Shown here: positions 33,656 to 42,244 of the stretch, in pieces
Numbering within the stretch: the first letter of the stretch is position 1
How the letters are laid out: each line of letters starts with the position of its first letter
Source of the DNA: Haloimpatiens sp042688525
GTDB lineage: Bacteria > Bacillota > Clostridia > Clostridiales > Clostridiaceae
Length of the DNA stretch: 64,000 bases
Reading direction: 5' to 3'
NCBI RefSeq assembly: GCF_042688525.2
Contig: NZ_JBHWAB010000001.1
Span: forward strand, 1,736,001 to 1,800,000
Position numbers and translations under genes: made by a program
Notes under the pieces: model-generated
What the model was told of the DNA's origin: nothing
Database searches by the model: none
The model's input: only the letters and a program-made list of their open reading frames with translations

Positions 33656-35026
33656 ATGAAAGTATTAGTTTTGAATGGCAGTCCAAAAGGAAATAACAGT
33701 ATTACACTACAGTCAGTTGAATATCTAAAAGAACATTTTGAACAAGATGAATTTGAAGTATTAAACATTGGTCAAAAAATTGGAAAATATGAACAAAAGG
33801 GGGAGTGTGATAATGTTATTGAAATGATTAAGAAATCTGACTTAATTTTATTTTCTTATCCAGTATACACATTTATAGCTCCTTATCAATTACATCGTTT
33901 TATTGAAGTTCTAAAAGATAGATTGGATTACAATGAAATAGCAGGGAAGTTCATGACACAGATTACTACCTCCAAGCATTTTTTTGATATTACGGCGCAT
34001 AAGTACATTGAAGACAATGCTTATGATATTGGATTAAGTGTTATTAAAGGATTATCAGCGGATATGGATGATTTATTATCTCATAAAGGTAGAATGGATT
34101 TGATAAATTTTTGGAAATATGTACAGTTTTCAGTTAAGAATAAATGTTTTGAGAGTAAAGAAGTGATAAAGTCTGGTGAAAGAATTACTTATCAACCTCC
34201 TTTTGATGAGTCAAAAAAATCAGAAGAATATGATACAGTAATTGTGACTAACTGTGAAAATAATGATGAGAATCTTAAAAATATGATTGAAGGATTTAAG
34301 AAATATTATCCATATAAAACAAGAGAGGTTAATATACTAGATTTTAAGTTTGCTGGAGGATGCATAGGATGTTTTAACTGTGCATCAGATGGTAAGTGTA
34401 TATATAAAGATGGTTTTGAGAGCTATCTTCGGGAAGAGATACAAAGTGCAGATGCTATTATCTATGCAGCTTCTATTAAAGATCATTCTTTAGGAGCATC
34501 TTTTAAACTATATGATGATCGTCAGTTTTGCAACGGTCATAGAACAGTAACAATGGGTATGCCAGTAGGCTATATATTAAGTGGAGATTATTCAAAGGAA
34601 AGTAATCTTAGGACTATAATAGAGGGAAGATGTGAAGTAGGACATAATTTTCTAACTGGAGTTGCTGTAGATGAGATTCAAAGTCAAGATGATATTTCAA
34701 AAAACTTGAATAAGTTAGCAAAAACAACTGCCTATGCTCTTGAAAATCAGTTGGTTTTGCCGCAAAATTTCTTAGGCGTTGGTGGTATGAAAATATTTAG
34801 AGATTTGATTTACCTTATGCGTGGATTAATGAAGGAAGATCATCGTTTCTATAAAAAACATGGAATTTATGATTTTCCACAAAAAAAGATAGGTACTCGG
34901 CTAAAAATGGATCTAGTTGGATTGCTTATGTCTATACCTGCAGTTAAGAAAAATGCAAAAGGGAAAATGAATGAAGCAATGCTAAAACCCTATAAAAAAG
35001 CTATTCAAAAAAAGATGAATATATGA
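33656..35026 (+). CDS. Two-domain flavodoxin-like NAD(P)H oxidoreductase
   Basis: This 456-residue protein is a fusion of two FMN-binding flavodoxin-like units. The first (1-180) starts KVLVLNGSPKGNNSIT and has LILFSYPVYTFIAPYQLHRF. The second (about 195-360) has EYDTVIVTNCENND and a cysteine cluster GGCIGCFNCASDGKCIYKD, as in iron-sulfur or Isf-type flavoproteins, then IIYAASIKDHSLGASFKLYDDR. A basic C-terminal tail follows. Single-domain relatives are usually about 180-210 residues, so the fusion is notable. GGAGG precedes the ATG. It sits in a TetR operon, suggesting detoxification or redox defence. The substrate is unknown. Confidence 0.75.
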   Translation: MKVLVLNGSPKGNNSITLQSVEYLKEHFEQDEFEVLNIGQKIGKYEQKGECDNVIEMIKKSDLILFSYPVYTFIAPYQLHRFIEVLKDRLDYNEIAGKFMTQITTSKHFFDITAHKYIEDNAYDIGLSVIKGLSADMDDLLSHKGRMDLINFWKYVQFSVKNKCFESKEVIKSGERITYQPPFDESKKSEEYDTVIVTNCENNDENLKNMIEGFKKYYPYKTREVNILDFKFAGGCIGCFNCASDGKCIYKDGFESYLREEIQSADAIIYAASIKDHSLGASFKLYDDRQFCNGHRTVTMGMPVGYILSGDYSKESNLRTIIEGRCEVGHNFLTGVAVDEIQSQDDISKNLNKLAKTTAYALENQLVLPQNFLGVGGMKIFRDLIYLMRGLMKEDHRFYKKHGIYDFPQKKIGTRLKMDLVGLLMSIPAVKKNAKGKMNEAMLKPYKKAIQKKMNI

Positions 35027-35032
35027 TTTTAC

Positions 35033-35061
35033 AGCTCACAGACTATGTCTGTGAGCTTTTC
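35033..35061 (+). terminator. Terminator of the TetR-flavodoxin operon
   Basis: AGCTCACAGAC (35033-35043) and GTCTGTGAGCT (35047-35057) pair perfectly around TAT, followed by TTT. Confidence 0.88.
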
Positions 35062-35430
35062 ACTTAGTTAAAAAGTTCGTGTAAAATTTTTGTTTTTATA
35101 GTAAAATTAAATTAAGACATATAAGTTTAGAAAGATCTTATCTTGTGAATCATTTAAAATGTAAATCATAAGTGTTAACTTACCCTAATGTATTCCTTCC
35201 GATTACAAGCAAGCTGTAAAGTGTATTGAAATTTACCTTTAGTAAAAAAAATTACGGATAATATTTAGTATTTCTTAACCTTGGTAAAATATGGATACAC
35301 AAGTCTTATTATATAATTTTGTAAGTAAATAAAATTGTAATAATGATATATAATATAAAGTGAAATTTATAAAAAATAAAATTATTTTTGATTAAACTAT
35401 TAGTAAATTCAAAAATATGGAGGTACAATA
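35062..35430. other. AT-rich spacer before the diguanylate cyclase gene
   Basis: About 370 bases with no ORF or repeat. I looked for a cyclic di-GMP riboswitch because a GGDEF gene follows and saw no GGGCAAACC or GGACGCAAAGCCUCC-like motif. No reliable promoter pair was found. Confidence 0.5.
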
Positions 35431-36768
35431 TTGAATTTTAAAACAAAGAAACAGCAGTTTATATATTCTATAAGTATAGGTGTTTTAACAAGTATAGTAA
35501 TTATTATATTACTTTTTTTTGGTGTTAATACTATAGAGAATAGAGATAATCATAGGAAAAAGTCAGAAACATTGGAGAAATTTCTTAGATTTCAATCTGA
35601 AGCAGAATCTACAATAAATGAGAGTATAAATTTACTGGAAGGATATTTAGCGTATATAGAAACAAATCCATATATATCAGAAGAAGATACAAATAGATAT
35701 TTAGAAAAGTTATTATCAAAAAAAATAACTCTCATTAGAAATGTAGGTATTATTAAGGACACTACAATTATATGGAATTATCCCAAAAAAGGTAATGAAA
35801 AAGCTATAGGTGTGGATATAAAAACTATACCTACCCAAAGAGATAATGTACTAAAGGTTAAAGAAACATTAAAAGGGTTATTTATAGGACCTATTAATTT
35901 AGTACAAGGAGGCGTTGGATTTATTGCTCGTTTACCTATAGTAATTGAAGGGAAATATTGGGGGCAGATTAGTATTGTTTTAGACGGAGATAAATATCTT
36001 AAATATATAGATACAATAGCAAAAGAAGTAAGTCTCAATGTAGCAATCTATAATCAAGAAAATTTTCCTAAAACACCATTTTATGGAGATAACAAAATAA
36101 TGAATAGAAATGGTCTAGTTTTGGATATAACAAATTTTAATAATAAATGGAAAGTTGTTATAGAACCTTTGGATGGATGGAAAGAAGATGGAGTGAAAAT
36201 TCTGATTTTAAAATCATTAGCCATACTAATAAGTGTTATAATTGGATTCTTTGTATATATGATTTTATATACAAGGTATCAGTTAAATTATCAAGCAATG
36301 AATGATCAATTAACGGGATTAAATAACAGATATGTTTTAGAGTATTATTATCAAACTGTATTAAAAAAAGCAGAAGCAAACGATAGATTGATAGGTATAT
36401 TTTTAATGGATATTAATCGCTTTAAAAAGATTAATGATAATTATGGACACAAGGTAGGAGATTTAGTTTTGATTGAATTTGGAAAGAGATTGCAATCTAT
36501 TAGAATAAAAGGAAAAAAAGTATTTAGAATAGGCGGAGATGAGTTTTTAATTGTAGTTTCAGAAATTCATGAAATGAAAGATTTAGAACATGTTGATAAA
36601 GTAATAAGAGAAGAATCAGTATTTAAATTTAAACATGAAAATATAGATATTGAGGTTGTACCTAGTATAGGACTTGCTGTTTATCCAAGAGATGGAGATA
36701 CTCTAGATAGGATTATGAATATTGCAGATACAAGGATGTATGAGGAAAAAAGGTTAACAAAAGAATAA
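35431..36768 (+). CDS. Membrane diguanylate cyclase with extracellular sensor domain
   Basis: This 445-residue protein makes cyclic di-GMP. It has an N-terminal membrane helix (about 12-34), an extracytoplasmic CHASE-like domain (35-255) with GPINLVQGGVGFIARLPIVIEGKYWG, and a second helix (about 258-282). A GGDEF domain follows, with DQLTGLNNRYVLEYY near 292, LMDINRFKKINDNYGH near 330 and the active-site GGDEF at 368-372. The RxxD inhibitory site expected just before GGDEF is absent (RIKGKKVFRI), so product inhibition there is unlikely. The start is TTG with ATGGAGG upstream. It is monocistronic. Confidence 0.9.
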   Translation: MNFKTKKQQFIYSISIGVLTSIVIIILLFFGVNTIENRDNHRKKSETLEKFLRFQSEAESTINESINLLEGYLAYIETNPYISEEDTNRYLEKLLSKKITLIRNVGIIKDTTIIWNYPKKGNEKAIGVDIKTIPTQRDNVLKVKETLKGLFIGPINLVQGGVGFIARLPIVIEGKYWGQISIVLDGDKYLKYIDTIAKEVSLNVAIYNQENFPKTPFYGDNKIMNRNGLVLDITNFNNKWKVVIEPLDGWKEDGVKILILKSLAILISVIIGFFVYMILYTRYQLNYQAMNDQLTGLNNRYVLEYYYQTVLKKAEANDRLIGIFLMDINRFKKINDNYGHKVGDLVLIEFGKRLQSIRIKGKKVFRIGGDEFLIVVSEIHEMKDLEHVDKVIREESVFKFKHENIDIEVVPSIGLAVYPRDGDTLDRIMNIADTRMYEEKRLTKE

Positions 36769-36800
36769 GTTATGGAATAAATGACTGCACAAATTAGAAA

Positions 36801-36824
36801 ACTCTGCTTAAGGCAGAGTTTTTT
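36801..36824 (+). terminator. Terminator after the diguanylate cyclase gene
   Basis: ACTCTGC (36801-36807) and GCAGAGT (36813-36819) flank TTAAG, followed by T6. Confidence 0.85.
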
Positions 36825-36909
36825 AGTAAATATGTTATAATTAAGAAGAAGTTATTGAAAAAATAGAAAAATATGCATTGTTTAAAATAATTATATATGA
36901 GGTGGCGTT

Positions 36910-37905
36910 ATGGAATTATTATTAAAACAAAAAGTAGATTTAATGGTGGAAAATTATTATAAGATTAAAAGAGATTTTAAATGGGATTATACTATAGTAA
37001 AACATTTTATGGCTATGAATTTAGCATCCCAAAATAAGAGTGTAAACACTGAAGAAATCCAAGAAATAAAAAATCATATAAAAAAAGAAGTAGGGTTATT
37101 TTCTCGATTTAAAGGGATAAATTTACTTATTTTAAGTAGTCTTTTGTGTTTGGAAAATAATTATAAAGATTTCTTTAAAAATATGCAAATGGTATATGAA
37201 AAAATGAAAGATGCAGGTTTCACAAGTAGTGAATACTTACCATTAGCTTCTTATACTATAGTTAAACAGGTTTCTATAGATAAATGGGATGAGAAAATTG
37301 AAAGAATGAAAAGTTTCTATTCTAATATGAAGAAAAACCATTTTTGGTTAACTTCAACAGATGATTATGTTCTTGCAGCAGTACTTGCTACTTCAGATTT
37401 AGATGTAGAAAAAAGTTCAGAGGAAATAGAAAAGTGTTATAAGCTGCTAAATCAAAGGGCTTTTACTAAAGGAAATTCTATCCAATCCCTTTCACAGATA
37501 CTTGCTTTTGGAGAGGAAGATGTTGAAAATAAATGTAGTAGGGCAATATTTTTATATGATAAATTGAAAAGTGAAAAATGTAAATTAAAATATTCTGGAT
37601 TAACTTCTTTAGGAGTATTAACGCTTATAGCTTGTGATGAAAACAAATTAGTGGAAGAAATAAAAGAGGTGTATGATTATATAAGAGGAAAAAGTGGTTA
37701 TGGGATGTTTAGCATTGAAAAATCTCATGTAGTTATGTTATCCAGTTCTTTAGTAGCAGATTCATATATAGAAAGAATTCAAAAAGGATTAATTAATGTA
37801 ACTTTAGCAAATAGCATAAATGCTATAGTAATTGCACAGCAGCAAGCAGCTATAGTAGCGGCTTGTGCGGCATCATCAGCAGCAGCTTCATCAGCTAGTT
37901 CATAA
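36910..37905 (+). CDS. DUF4003 family protein
   Basis: This 331-residue, mostly helical soluble protein matches DUF4003 from memory. It has an N-terminal helix then HFMAMNLASQNKSVN, and a repeated helical pattern with YLPLASYTIVKQVS and DDYVLAAVLATSDLDVE. It ends in the unusual low-complexity tail AACAASSAAASSASS after a stretch NSINAIVIAQQQAAIVA. The family has no known role. A TGAGGTGG site precedes the ATG. It follows the cyclase gene and its terminator, so the two are transcribed separately. Confidence 0.75.
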   Translation: MELLLKQKVDLMVENYYKIKRDFKWDYTIVKHFMAMNLASQNKSVNTEEIQEIKNHIKKEVGLFSRFKGINLLILSSLLCLENNYKDFFKNMQMVYEKMKDAGFTSSEYLPLASYTIVKQVSIDKWDEKIERMKSFYSNMKKNHFWLTSTDDYVLAAVLATSDLDVEKSSEEIEKCYKLLNQRAFTKGNSIQSLSQILAFGEEDVENKCSRAIFLYDKLKSEKCKLKYSGLTSLGVLTLIACDENKLVEEIKEVYDYIRGKSGYGMFSIEKSHVVMLSSSLVADSYIERIQKGLINVTLANSINAIVIAQQQAAIVAACAASSAAASSASS

Positions 37906-37967
37906 GAATAATCAAAAATGCGGTAAAGTAAAGATTATTTATGTTTTTTTTGAATGGAGGTATGTAT

Positions 37968-38555
37968 ATGGGAAAAGAATTGTCAGAAATGACTTTAGAA
38001 GAATTATGGGAATTATTCCCTATAATTTTAAAAGAACATAATCCAGATTATAAAAATTGGTATGAAATTGAAAAACAAAAACTTTTAAGTTGCCTTGATA
38101 AAAGGGATATTATACGTATTAATCATATAGGAAGTACCGCTGTTAAAGGATTGATTGCCAAGCCTACAGTTGACATTTTACTGGAAATAGATAATAAAAG
38201 TGATATTGAACAACTAAAAAATATATTACTACATAATGGGTGGATATTGATGTGGTCTCAAAATGATCCATGTATGAGAATGACATTTAATAAAGGATAT
38301 ACTAAAGAGGGATTTTCAGAAAAAGTATATCATTTGCATGTTCGTTACAACGATAATTGGAATGAATTGTATTTTAGAGACTATCTTATTGAACATGAAG
38401 AAGTTGCTAAAGAATATGGTAAATTAAAATTAGAACTGATAAAAAAATATGAACATAATCGAGACGGATATACAGATGCTAAATCTGATTTTATTTTAAA
38501 ATATACAGAAAAGGCAAAAGAGGAATATGGTGACAAATATAATCCAATAAAATAA
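37968..38555 (+). CDS. GrpB family protein (nucleotidyltransferase-like fold)
   Basis: This 195-residue protein carries the GrpB/UPF0157 signatures: INHIGSTAVKGLIAKPTVDILLEI (near 52-75) and YHLHVRYNDNWNELYFRDYL (near 122-141). The fold belongs to the nucleotidyltransferase superfamily, with GSTAV as the glycine-serine motif and the D in TVDI as a metal ligand. Substrates are unknown. The start ATG 37968 is 7 bases after GGAGG. ATGs at 37941 and 37962 are poorly placed for that site. Confidence 0.88.
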   Translation: MGKELSEMTLEELWELFPIILKEHNPDYKNWYEIEKQKLLSCLDKRDIIRINHIGSTAVKGLIAKPTVDILLEIDNKSDIEQLKNILLHNGWILMWSQNDPCMRMTFNKGYTKEGFSEKVYHLHVRYNDNWNELYFRDYLIEHEEVAKEYGKLKLELIKKYEHNRDGYTDAKSDFILKYTEKAKEEYGDKYNPIK

Positions 38556-38571
38556 TAATAATTTTATTATT

Positions 38572-38757
38572 TTGACAAGAATAATGTCTGGGGTAGTAGT
38601 ACTTGTTGCTATTATGATTATATTTACATACAATAAATCAAGAAAAAAAGCTGGTACTAGCCCAATTTGTGGTAAAATAGGAACATTGCCATTTCAAATT
38701 ATAATGGTAATATCTACTGTAATATGTTCAGTTGGAGCCATGGTACCATTAAAGTAA
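38572..38757 (+). CDS. Small hydrophobic protein, doubtful
   Basis: A 61-codon frame with TTG start predicts two membrane helices, MSGVVVLVAIMIIFTYN and FQIIMVISTVICSVGAMV, joined by a basic Lys/Cys segment. No ribosome site is obvious, and the frame may be the end of a decayed membrane protein. It lies between GrpB and a damaged phosphoesterase gene, and its stop is 20 bases before that gene. No family was recognised. Confidence 0.35.
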   Translation: MTRIMSGVVVLVAIMIIFTYNKSRKKAGTSPICGKIGTLPFQIIMVISTVICSVGAMVPLK

Positions 38758-38776
38758 CAAATAGGAGGAATTGCAT

Positions 38777-39328
38777 ATGTATAATAATCCTATGTTTTAC
38801 AAAGATAAAGATAATTATTTTGTTTTAAAAGTAGGTGATAAACCTTATAAAATATTACAACTAACTGATTTGCATTTTGGTTTTGGAATACTATCTAAAA
38901 AGCAAGATAAATTAGGTATGGCTGCTGTAACAAAATTAGTAAAAGAAACAAAACCTGATTTAATTATTTTAACGGGAGATAGTATATTTCCGTATATATT
39001 AAAAACTGGGACAAGAAACAATATTAAACAAACTAAAAAACTAGTTAAATTTATGGATGGCTTTAAAATTCCTTATGCCCTCTTATTTGGTAATCATGAC
39101 GTTGAAATAGGATCAAAAGGTGATAAAGAGCAAATTTCAGAGATAATTTTACAAGGTAAATATAGTATTTTTGCTAAAGGTGATAAAAACTTGCCAGGGT
39201 TAGGTAATTACATAATAAAGTTACTTAGGGGAGGAACTCTAATCACAATAAATCATGATAATACATTTAGTGTAGCTCCTGTTCCACTTACAACTGTTGT
39301 TTCTAAATTTGTTAGAGGTCAAGATTGA
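38777..39328 (+). pseudogene. Calcineurin-like metallophosphoesterase, internally deleted
   Basis: This 183-codon frame has a good start (AGGAGG 8 bases before ATG 38777). Metallophosphoesterase motifs I-III are present: LQLTDLHFGFG, LIILTGDSIFP and ALLFGNHDVE. The histidine motifs IV and V (GHxH and similar), which lie in the C-terminal half of a usual protein of about 280-300 residues, are missing. The last 33 residues, RGGTLITINHDNTFSVAPVPL and onwards, look like the natural C-terminal end, so an in-frame deletion of about 100 codons is likely. Metal binding would be incomplete. Confidence 0.65.
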
Positions 39329-39336
39329 TGTAATCT

Positions 39337-39395
39337 AAAAAAAGAGCAGATGATGCTTTAATCAAATAAAAGATAAAAAGTAGAGAAAGACTATG
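39337..39395 (+). pseudogene. Fragment of a DUF1703-type AAA-like/PD-(D/E)XK gene
   Basis: AAAAAGAGCAGATGATGCTTTAATCAAATAAAAGA is nearly identical to part of the remnant at 43560-43600 (RADDALNQIKEKK), with one base lost, which shifts the frame. It is a piece of the same gene family. No ORF remains. Confidence 0.55.
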
Positions 39396-39433
39396 AAGAG
39401 AGTTGTTATAACTTAAATTTCATGGTCTTTTTG
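39386..39433 (+). terminator. Possible terminator before the TetR-hydrolase operon
   Basis: AAAGACTATGAA pairs with TTCATGGTCTTT with one G-U pair, around a loop of 21 bases, followed by TT. The long loop makes it weaker. Confidence 0.55.
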
Positions 39434-39548
39434 TGTTTTATAAAACGATATTACAATTACATACAGATAATCCAGTGAAAGAGTAATTGACAAGAGTTAA
39501 AAAGGATGCTAACATAATGGAAACCAAGTGGTCTCTAAAGGAGGATAA

Positions 39549-40169
39549 ATGATGAAAGATACTTTTTATAGATTATCAGAAGAAAAAAGATTAAATCTTA
39601 TTAACTCATGTATAAAAGAGTTTTCAAAGAATACTTACGATAACACATCACTAAATAGTATCATTACTGAGGCTAAAATATCCAAAGGTGGTTTGTTTAA
39701 GTATATTGAAAACAAAAGAGATTTGTATTTATATATAATAAGTCTAATAATGAAGAATATTATAAAATATCAATCAAGAAATGTGGATATGAGCATAAGA
39801 TGTTATTTTGATAGACTTAATGCGTTATTAGATTGTGGATTTGATTATTATAAAAATCATGAATTAGAATTTCGTGTAATGTTAAATGCTTTTTATGATT
39901 TATCATCACCTTGCCATGAAGATGTCATGTTAATAAGAAAAGAACTTATTAAGACATATCAAATGGATTTATTAGAAGATATTGATTGGTCACAATATAA
40001 AGAAAATAAGAAAAATATACTAAAAATATCAGAGTATATAATTGACGGATATAATCTTGCCTTCATAAGAAAATTAGAGCTAAATTATTCTGTTGAAGAA
40101 CTAGAAAAAGTTATGAAAAGTGATCTGGATTTGATTATAAATACTATTAAAACCGCTGTGAAAGGGTGA
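39549..40169 (+). CDS. TetR family transcriptional regulator
   Basis: This 206-residue regulator has an N-terminal helix-turn-helix: RLNLINSCIKEFSKN, then TSLNSIITEAKISKGGLFKYIENKRDLYLYI, with the K-G-x-L-F/Y-x-Y-F recognition helix. The C-terminal ligand domain is helical. AAAGGAGG lies 7 bases before ATG 39549. The alpha/beta hydrolase gene starts one base after its stop, so the two are co-transcribed and the regulator likely controls that hydrolase. No palindromic operator was clearly seen upstream. Confidence 0.88.
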   Translation: MMKDTFYRLSEEKRLNLINSCIKEFSKNTYDNTSLNSIITEAKISKGGLFKYIENKRDLYLYIISLIMKNIIKYQSRNVDMSIRCYFDRLNALLDCGFDYYKNHELEFRVMLNAFYDLSSPCHEDVMLIRKELIKTYQMDLLEDIDWSQYKENKKNILKISEYIIDGYNLAFIRKLELNYSVEELEKVMKSDLDLIINTIKTAVKG

Positions 40170-40170
40170 T

Positions 40171-40950
40171 ATGATGATTCAATACAATGTGGCAGGAAAT
40201 GTAAAAGGCGATGTTGTTGTTTTTATTAATGGTGCAGGTGTAGGTCCTTGGATGTGGAATAATCAAGTTAAACATTTTACAAGTAAGAAATGTATAACAT
40301 TTGATTTACCAGGACATGGGTTGAATAGTGATATTGATTTTACTACTATAGAAGATTGTGCGATACTAATTAAAAAAATTATATTAAAAGAATCAAAATC
40401 AAAGAAAGCAATATTAATAGGTCATTCAATAGGAGCTCAAATAATAATGTTTATGTTAGAACATTATGAGGATGTTATTGATAAGGCCATAATTATAAGT
40501 GGACTCAATAAACCAATGCCTTTTGTTAATGCAATGGTAAAGCCAATGATTGCTTGTACAATGCCCTTGGTTAAGTTGAAAATTTTTGCAAAGGTTCAAT
40601 CAAAGCAATTATCAATACCAGATAGTATGTTTGATGATTATTATAAAGATTCCTTAAAAATATCCAAAGAAACATTTAGCCATATCTTATATGAAAATTC
40701 TAATTATAGTTTTCAAAATAAGTCAAGAGTGAAGGTTGATACATTAATATTAGTAGGGGAGAATGAAAAAAAGATTATGAAAGAATCAGCTAATAAGAAC
40801 AAAGCTTTATTAGAAAATAGTATAGGTTATATTGTTAAAAATGCTTCTCACGGTATACCCTATGAACAAAGTGATTTACTTAACTATGCAGTTGACTGCT
40901 TCATCAATAGTAAAGAAATAGTTGACAAGAATCTTATAGTATTGAAGTAA
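40171..40950 (+). CDS. Alpha/beta hydrolase
   Basis: This 259-residue hydrolase has the canonical elements. The oxyanion region is FINGAGVGPWMWNNQV near 18-33, then ITFDLPGHGLNSD near 42, the nucleophile elbow LIGHSIGAQ with Ser near residue 92, the acid region LILVGENEKK near 192 and the final His in NASHGIPYEQ near 223. No signal peptide is present, so it acts in the cytosol. The catalytic triad looks complete. It is co-transcribed with the TetR gene just before it. The substrate (ester, lipid or lactone) cannot be told. Confidence 0.88.
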   Translation: MMIQYNVAGNVKGDVVVFINGAGVGPWMWNNQVKHFTSKKCITFDLPGHGLNSDIDFTTIEDCAILIKKIILKESKSKKAILIGHSIGAQIIMFMLEHYEDVIDKAIIISGLNKPMPFVNAMVKPMIACTMPLVKLKIFAKVQSKQLSIPDSMFDDYYKDSLKISKETFSHILYENSNYSFQNKSRVKVDTLILVGENEKKIMKESANKNKALLENSIGYIVKNASHGIPYEQSDLLNYAVDCFINSKEIVDKNLIVLK

Positions 40951-40965
40951 TATATTATAAGGTTA

Positions 40966-40996
40966 TTGGGTTAAAAGATAGTATTAACCCAATATT
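40966..40996 (+). terminator. Terminator of the TetR-hydrolase operon
   Basis: TTGGGTTAA (40966-40974) and TTAACCCAA (40984-40992) pair perfectly around a 9-base loop, followed by TATTT. Confidence 0.7.
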
Positions 40997-41043
40997 TCAC
41001 AATTGCTCCATTGGAATACGTTATCAAATAAGTACAAGGTTAA

Positions 41044-41211
41044 GTTTATGATTGTAATGATAATCTTAGAGAAGATTATATTGATAATGCTCTTTATCGT
41101 GCAGTAACGTTATGTAAACATGTTTTACCTAATTCTGGTATAATTATGTGGGAAGTATATTTACAAGATATGCAGGAAGATAGATTCTATATTTTAATAG
41201 AGTATACTTAA
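41044..41211 (+). pseudogene. Unidentified gene fragment
   Basis: A 55-codon frame without start reads DNLREDYIDNALYRAVTLC, then KHVLPNSGIIMWEVYLQDM and QEDRFYILIEYT before a stop. Its composition is protein-like and distinct from the spacer. It resembles the end of a longer protein that I could not name. Confidence 0.35.
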
Positions 41212-41239
41212 TACAGAGTAAAAGGTAGGTGTTAATTAA

Positions 41240-42067
41240 ATGAATAAAATAGTAGACATTACAGATAAAGTAGTTCAAAAAATATTAGATGTTCTCTATA
41301 CAGATGAAATTATGAATGTGTTTTTAATTCACTATTTAGAAAATCAAAGGAATAGTATAGGAGAAATATATATTGGGACAGAAGAGAATGAAATAACAGA
41401 AGTTGTACATATCAAATATGATGGGAATTCGCATTTTACAAGTTTTTATTCTACCTCTATAGATGGTTTAGACAAGATATCAAAATTGATTGAAGAACTT
41501 AATTATAGTGATATTTTATTAGCAGGAAAGGTAGAAGAAGTAAAACATATAATGACTAGATTAGAGATTGATAAGGAGTTGTATTTAAATACATATTATC
41601 AATTTAATGTTGATAGTTATAATATCTTTAATGATCAACAAAATATGAATTTAAGAATTGCTAAAACAAATAAGCAAGATATTGACAAGGTAAAAAAATA
41701 TCTTATAGGTTTTTTTGGAGCAGAGACTCAAGAAGAAATACAAAGTATTACAAGTGACGATAAAATTAATCAGGAGATGAAGAATGGAGTTTATTTACTT
41801 GAATTAGAAGGCAATATTATCGGAATGGCTAGATTTTTTGGAGAAAGCAGCAAGTATATTGACATTACTACTGTCTATATTGATGAACAATATAGAGGAA
41901 AAGGGTATGGAAAGGTACTTATGGAGTTAATGGTAAAACAGGCGATAGAAAATAATAAGATACCAATAATACAGACAGCAGTAAGCAACAAAGTAGCAAA
42001 GTCTATTTATGAAAATATGGGTTTTGTTAAAGTATGTGATTATACATTTCAATTTATTTTAAGGTAG
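41240..42067 (+). CDS. GNAT family N-acetyltransferase
   Basis: This 275-residue protein has a C-terminal GNAT domain (about residues 140-270). The acetyl-CoA motif is VYIDEQYRGKGYGKVLMELMV (Q/R-x-x-G-x-G/A), preceded by GVYLLELEGNIIGMARFF, and followed by TAVSNKVAKSIYENMGFVKV. The N-terminal 130 residues form a second, more divergent half like that in double-GNAT proteins. A TAGGTGT site precedes the ATG. The acceptor substrate is unknown. A damaged GNAT start and a RimJ-like gene follow. Confidence 0.82.
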   Translation: MNKIVDITDKVVQKILDVLYTDEIMNVFLIHYLENQRNSIGEIYIGTEENEITEVVHIKYDGNSHFTSFYSTSIDGLDKISKLIEELNYSDILLAGKVEEVKHIMTRLEIDKELYLNTYYQFNVDSYNIFNDQQNMNLRIAKTNKQDIDKVKKYLIGFFGAETQEEIQSITSDDKINQEMKNGVYLLELEGNIIGMARFFGESSKYIDITTVYIDEQYRGKGYGKVLMELMVKQAIENNKIPIIQTAVSNKVAKSIYENMGFVKVCDYTFQFILR

Positions 42068-42113
42068 ATTTTATCCATGTTGCATTTAGAAAAAAGAAAG
42101 ATGAGGTAAAAAT

Positions 42114-42182
42114 ATGATTATAAGAAAAATTGAAACAAAAGATTCAGAAAGATTCTTAAATATGTTGATACAATTTTCTTAA
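42114..42182 (+). pseudogene. N-terminal fragment of a GNAT acetyltransferase
   Basis: ATG at 42114 with GAGGTAAAAAT upstream begins MIIRKIETKDSERFLNML, a usual GNAT opening, and stops after 22 codons. Nothing of the acetyl-CoA site remains before the next gene at 42245. It is a deletion remnant. Confidence 0.6.
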
Positions 42183-42244
42183 ATAGTAGAATTTTATTAC
42201 AAGAAGGGTATTCTGAAAATATAGAAATTTAAGGAGGAATCTTT

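Noticed and set aside
35062..35430. Riboswitch (cyclic di-GMP) in front of the GGDEF gene
   Set aside because: Conserved core motifs of either known class were not found. The spacer is plain AT-rich sequence.
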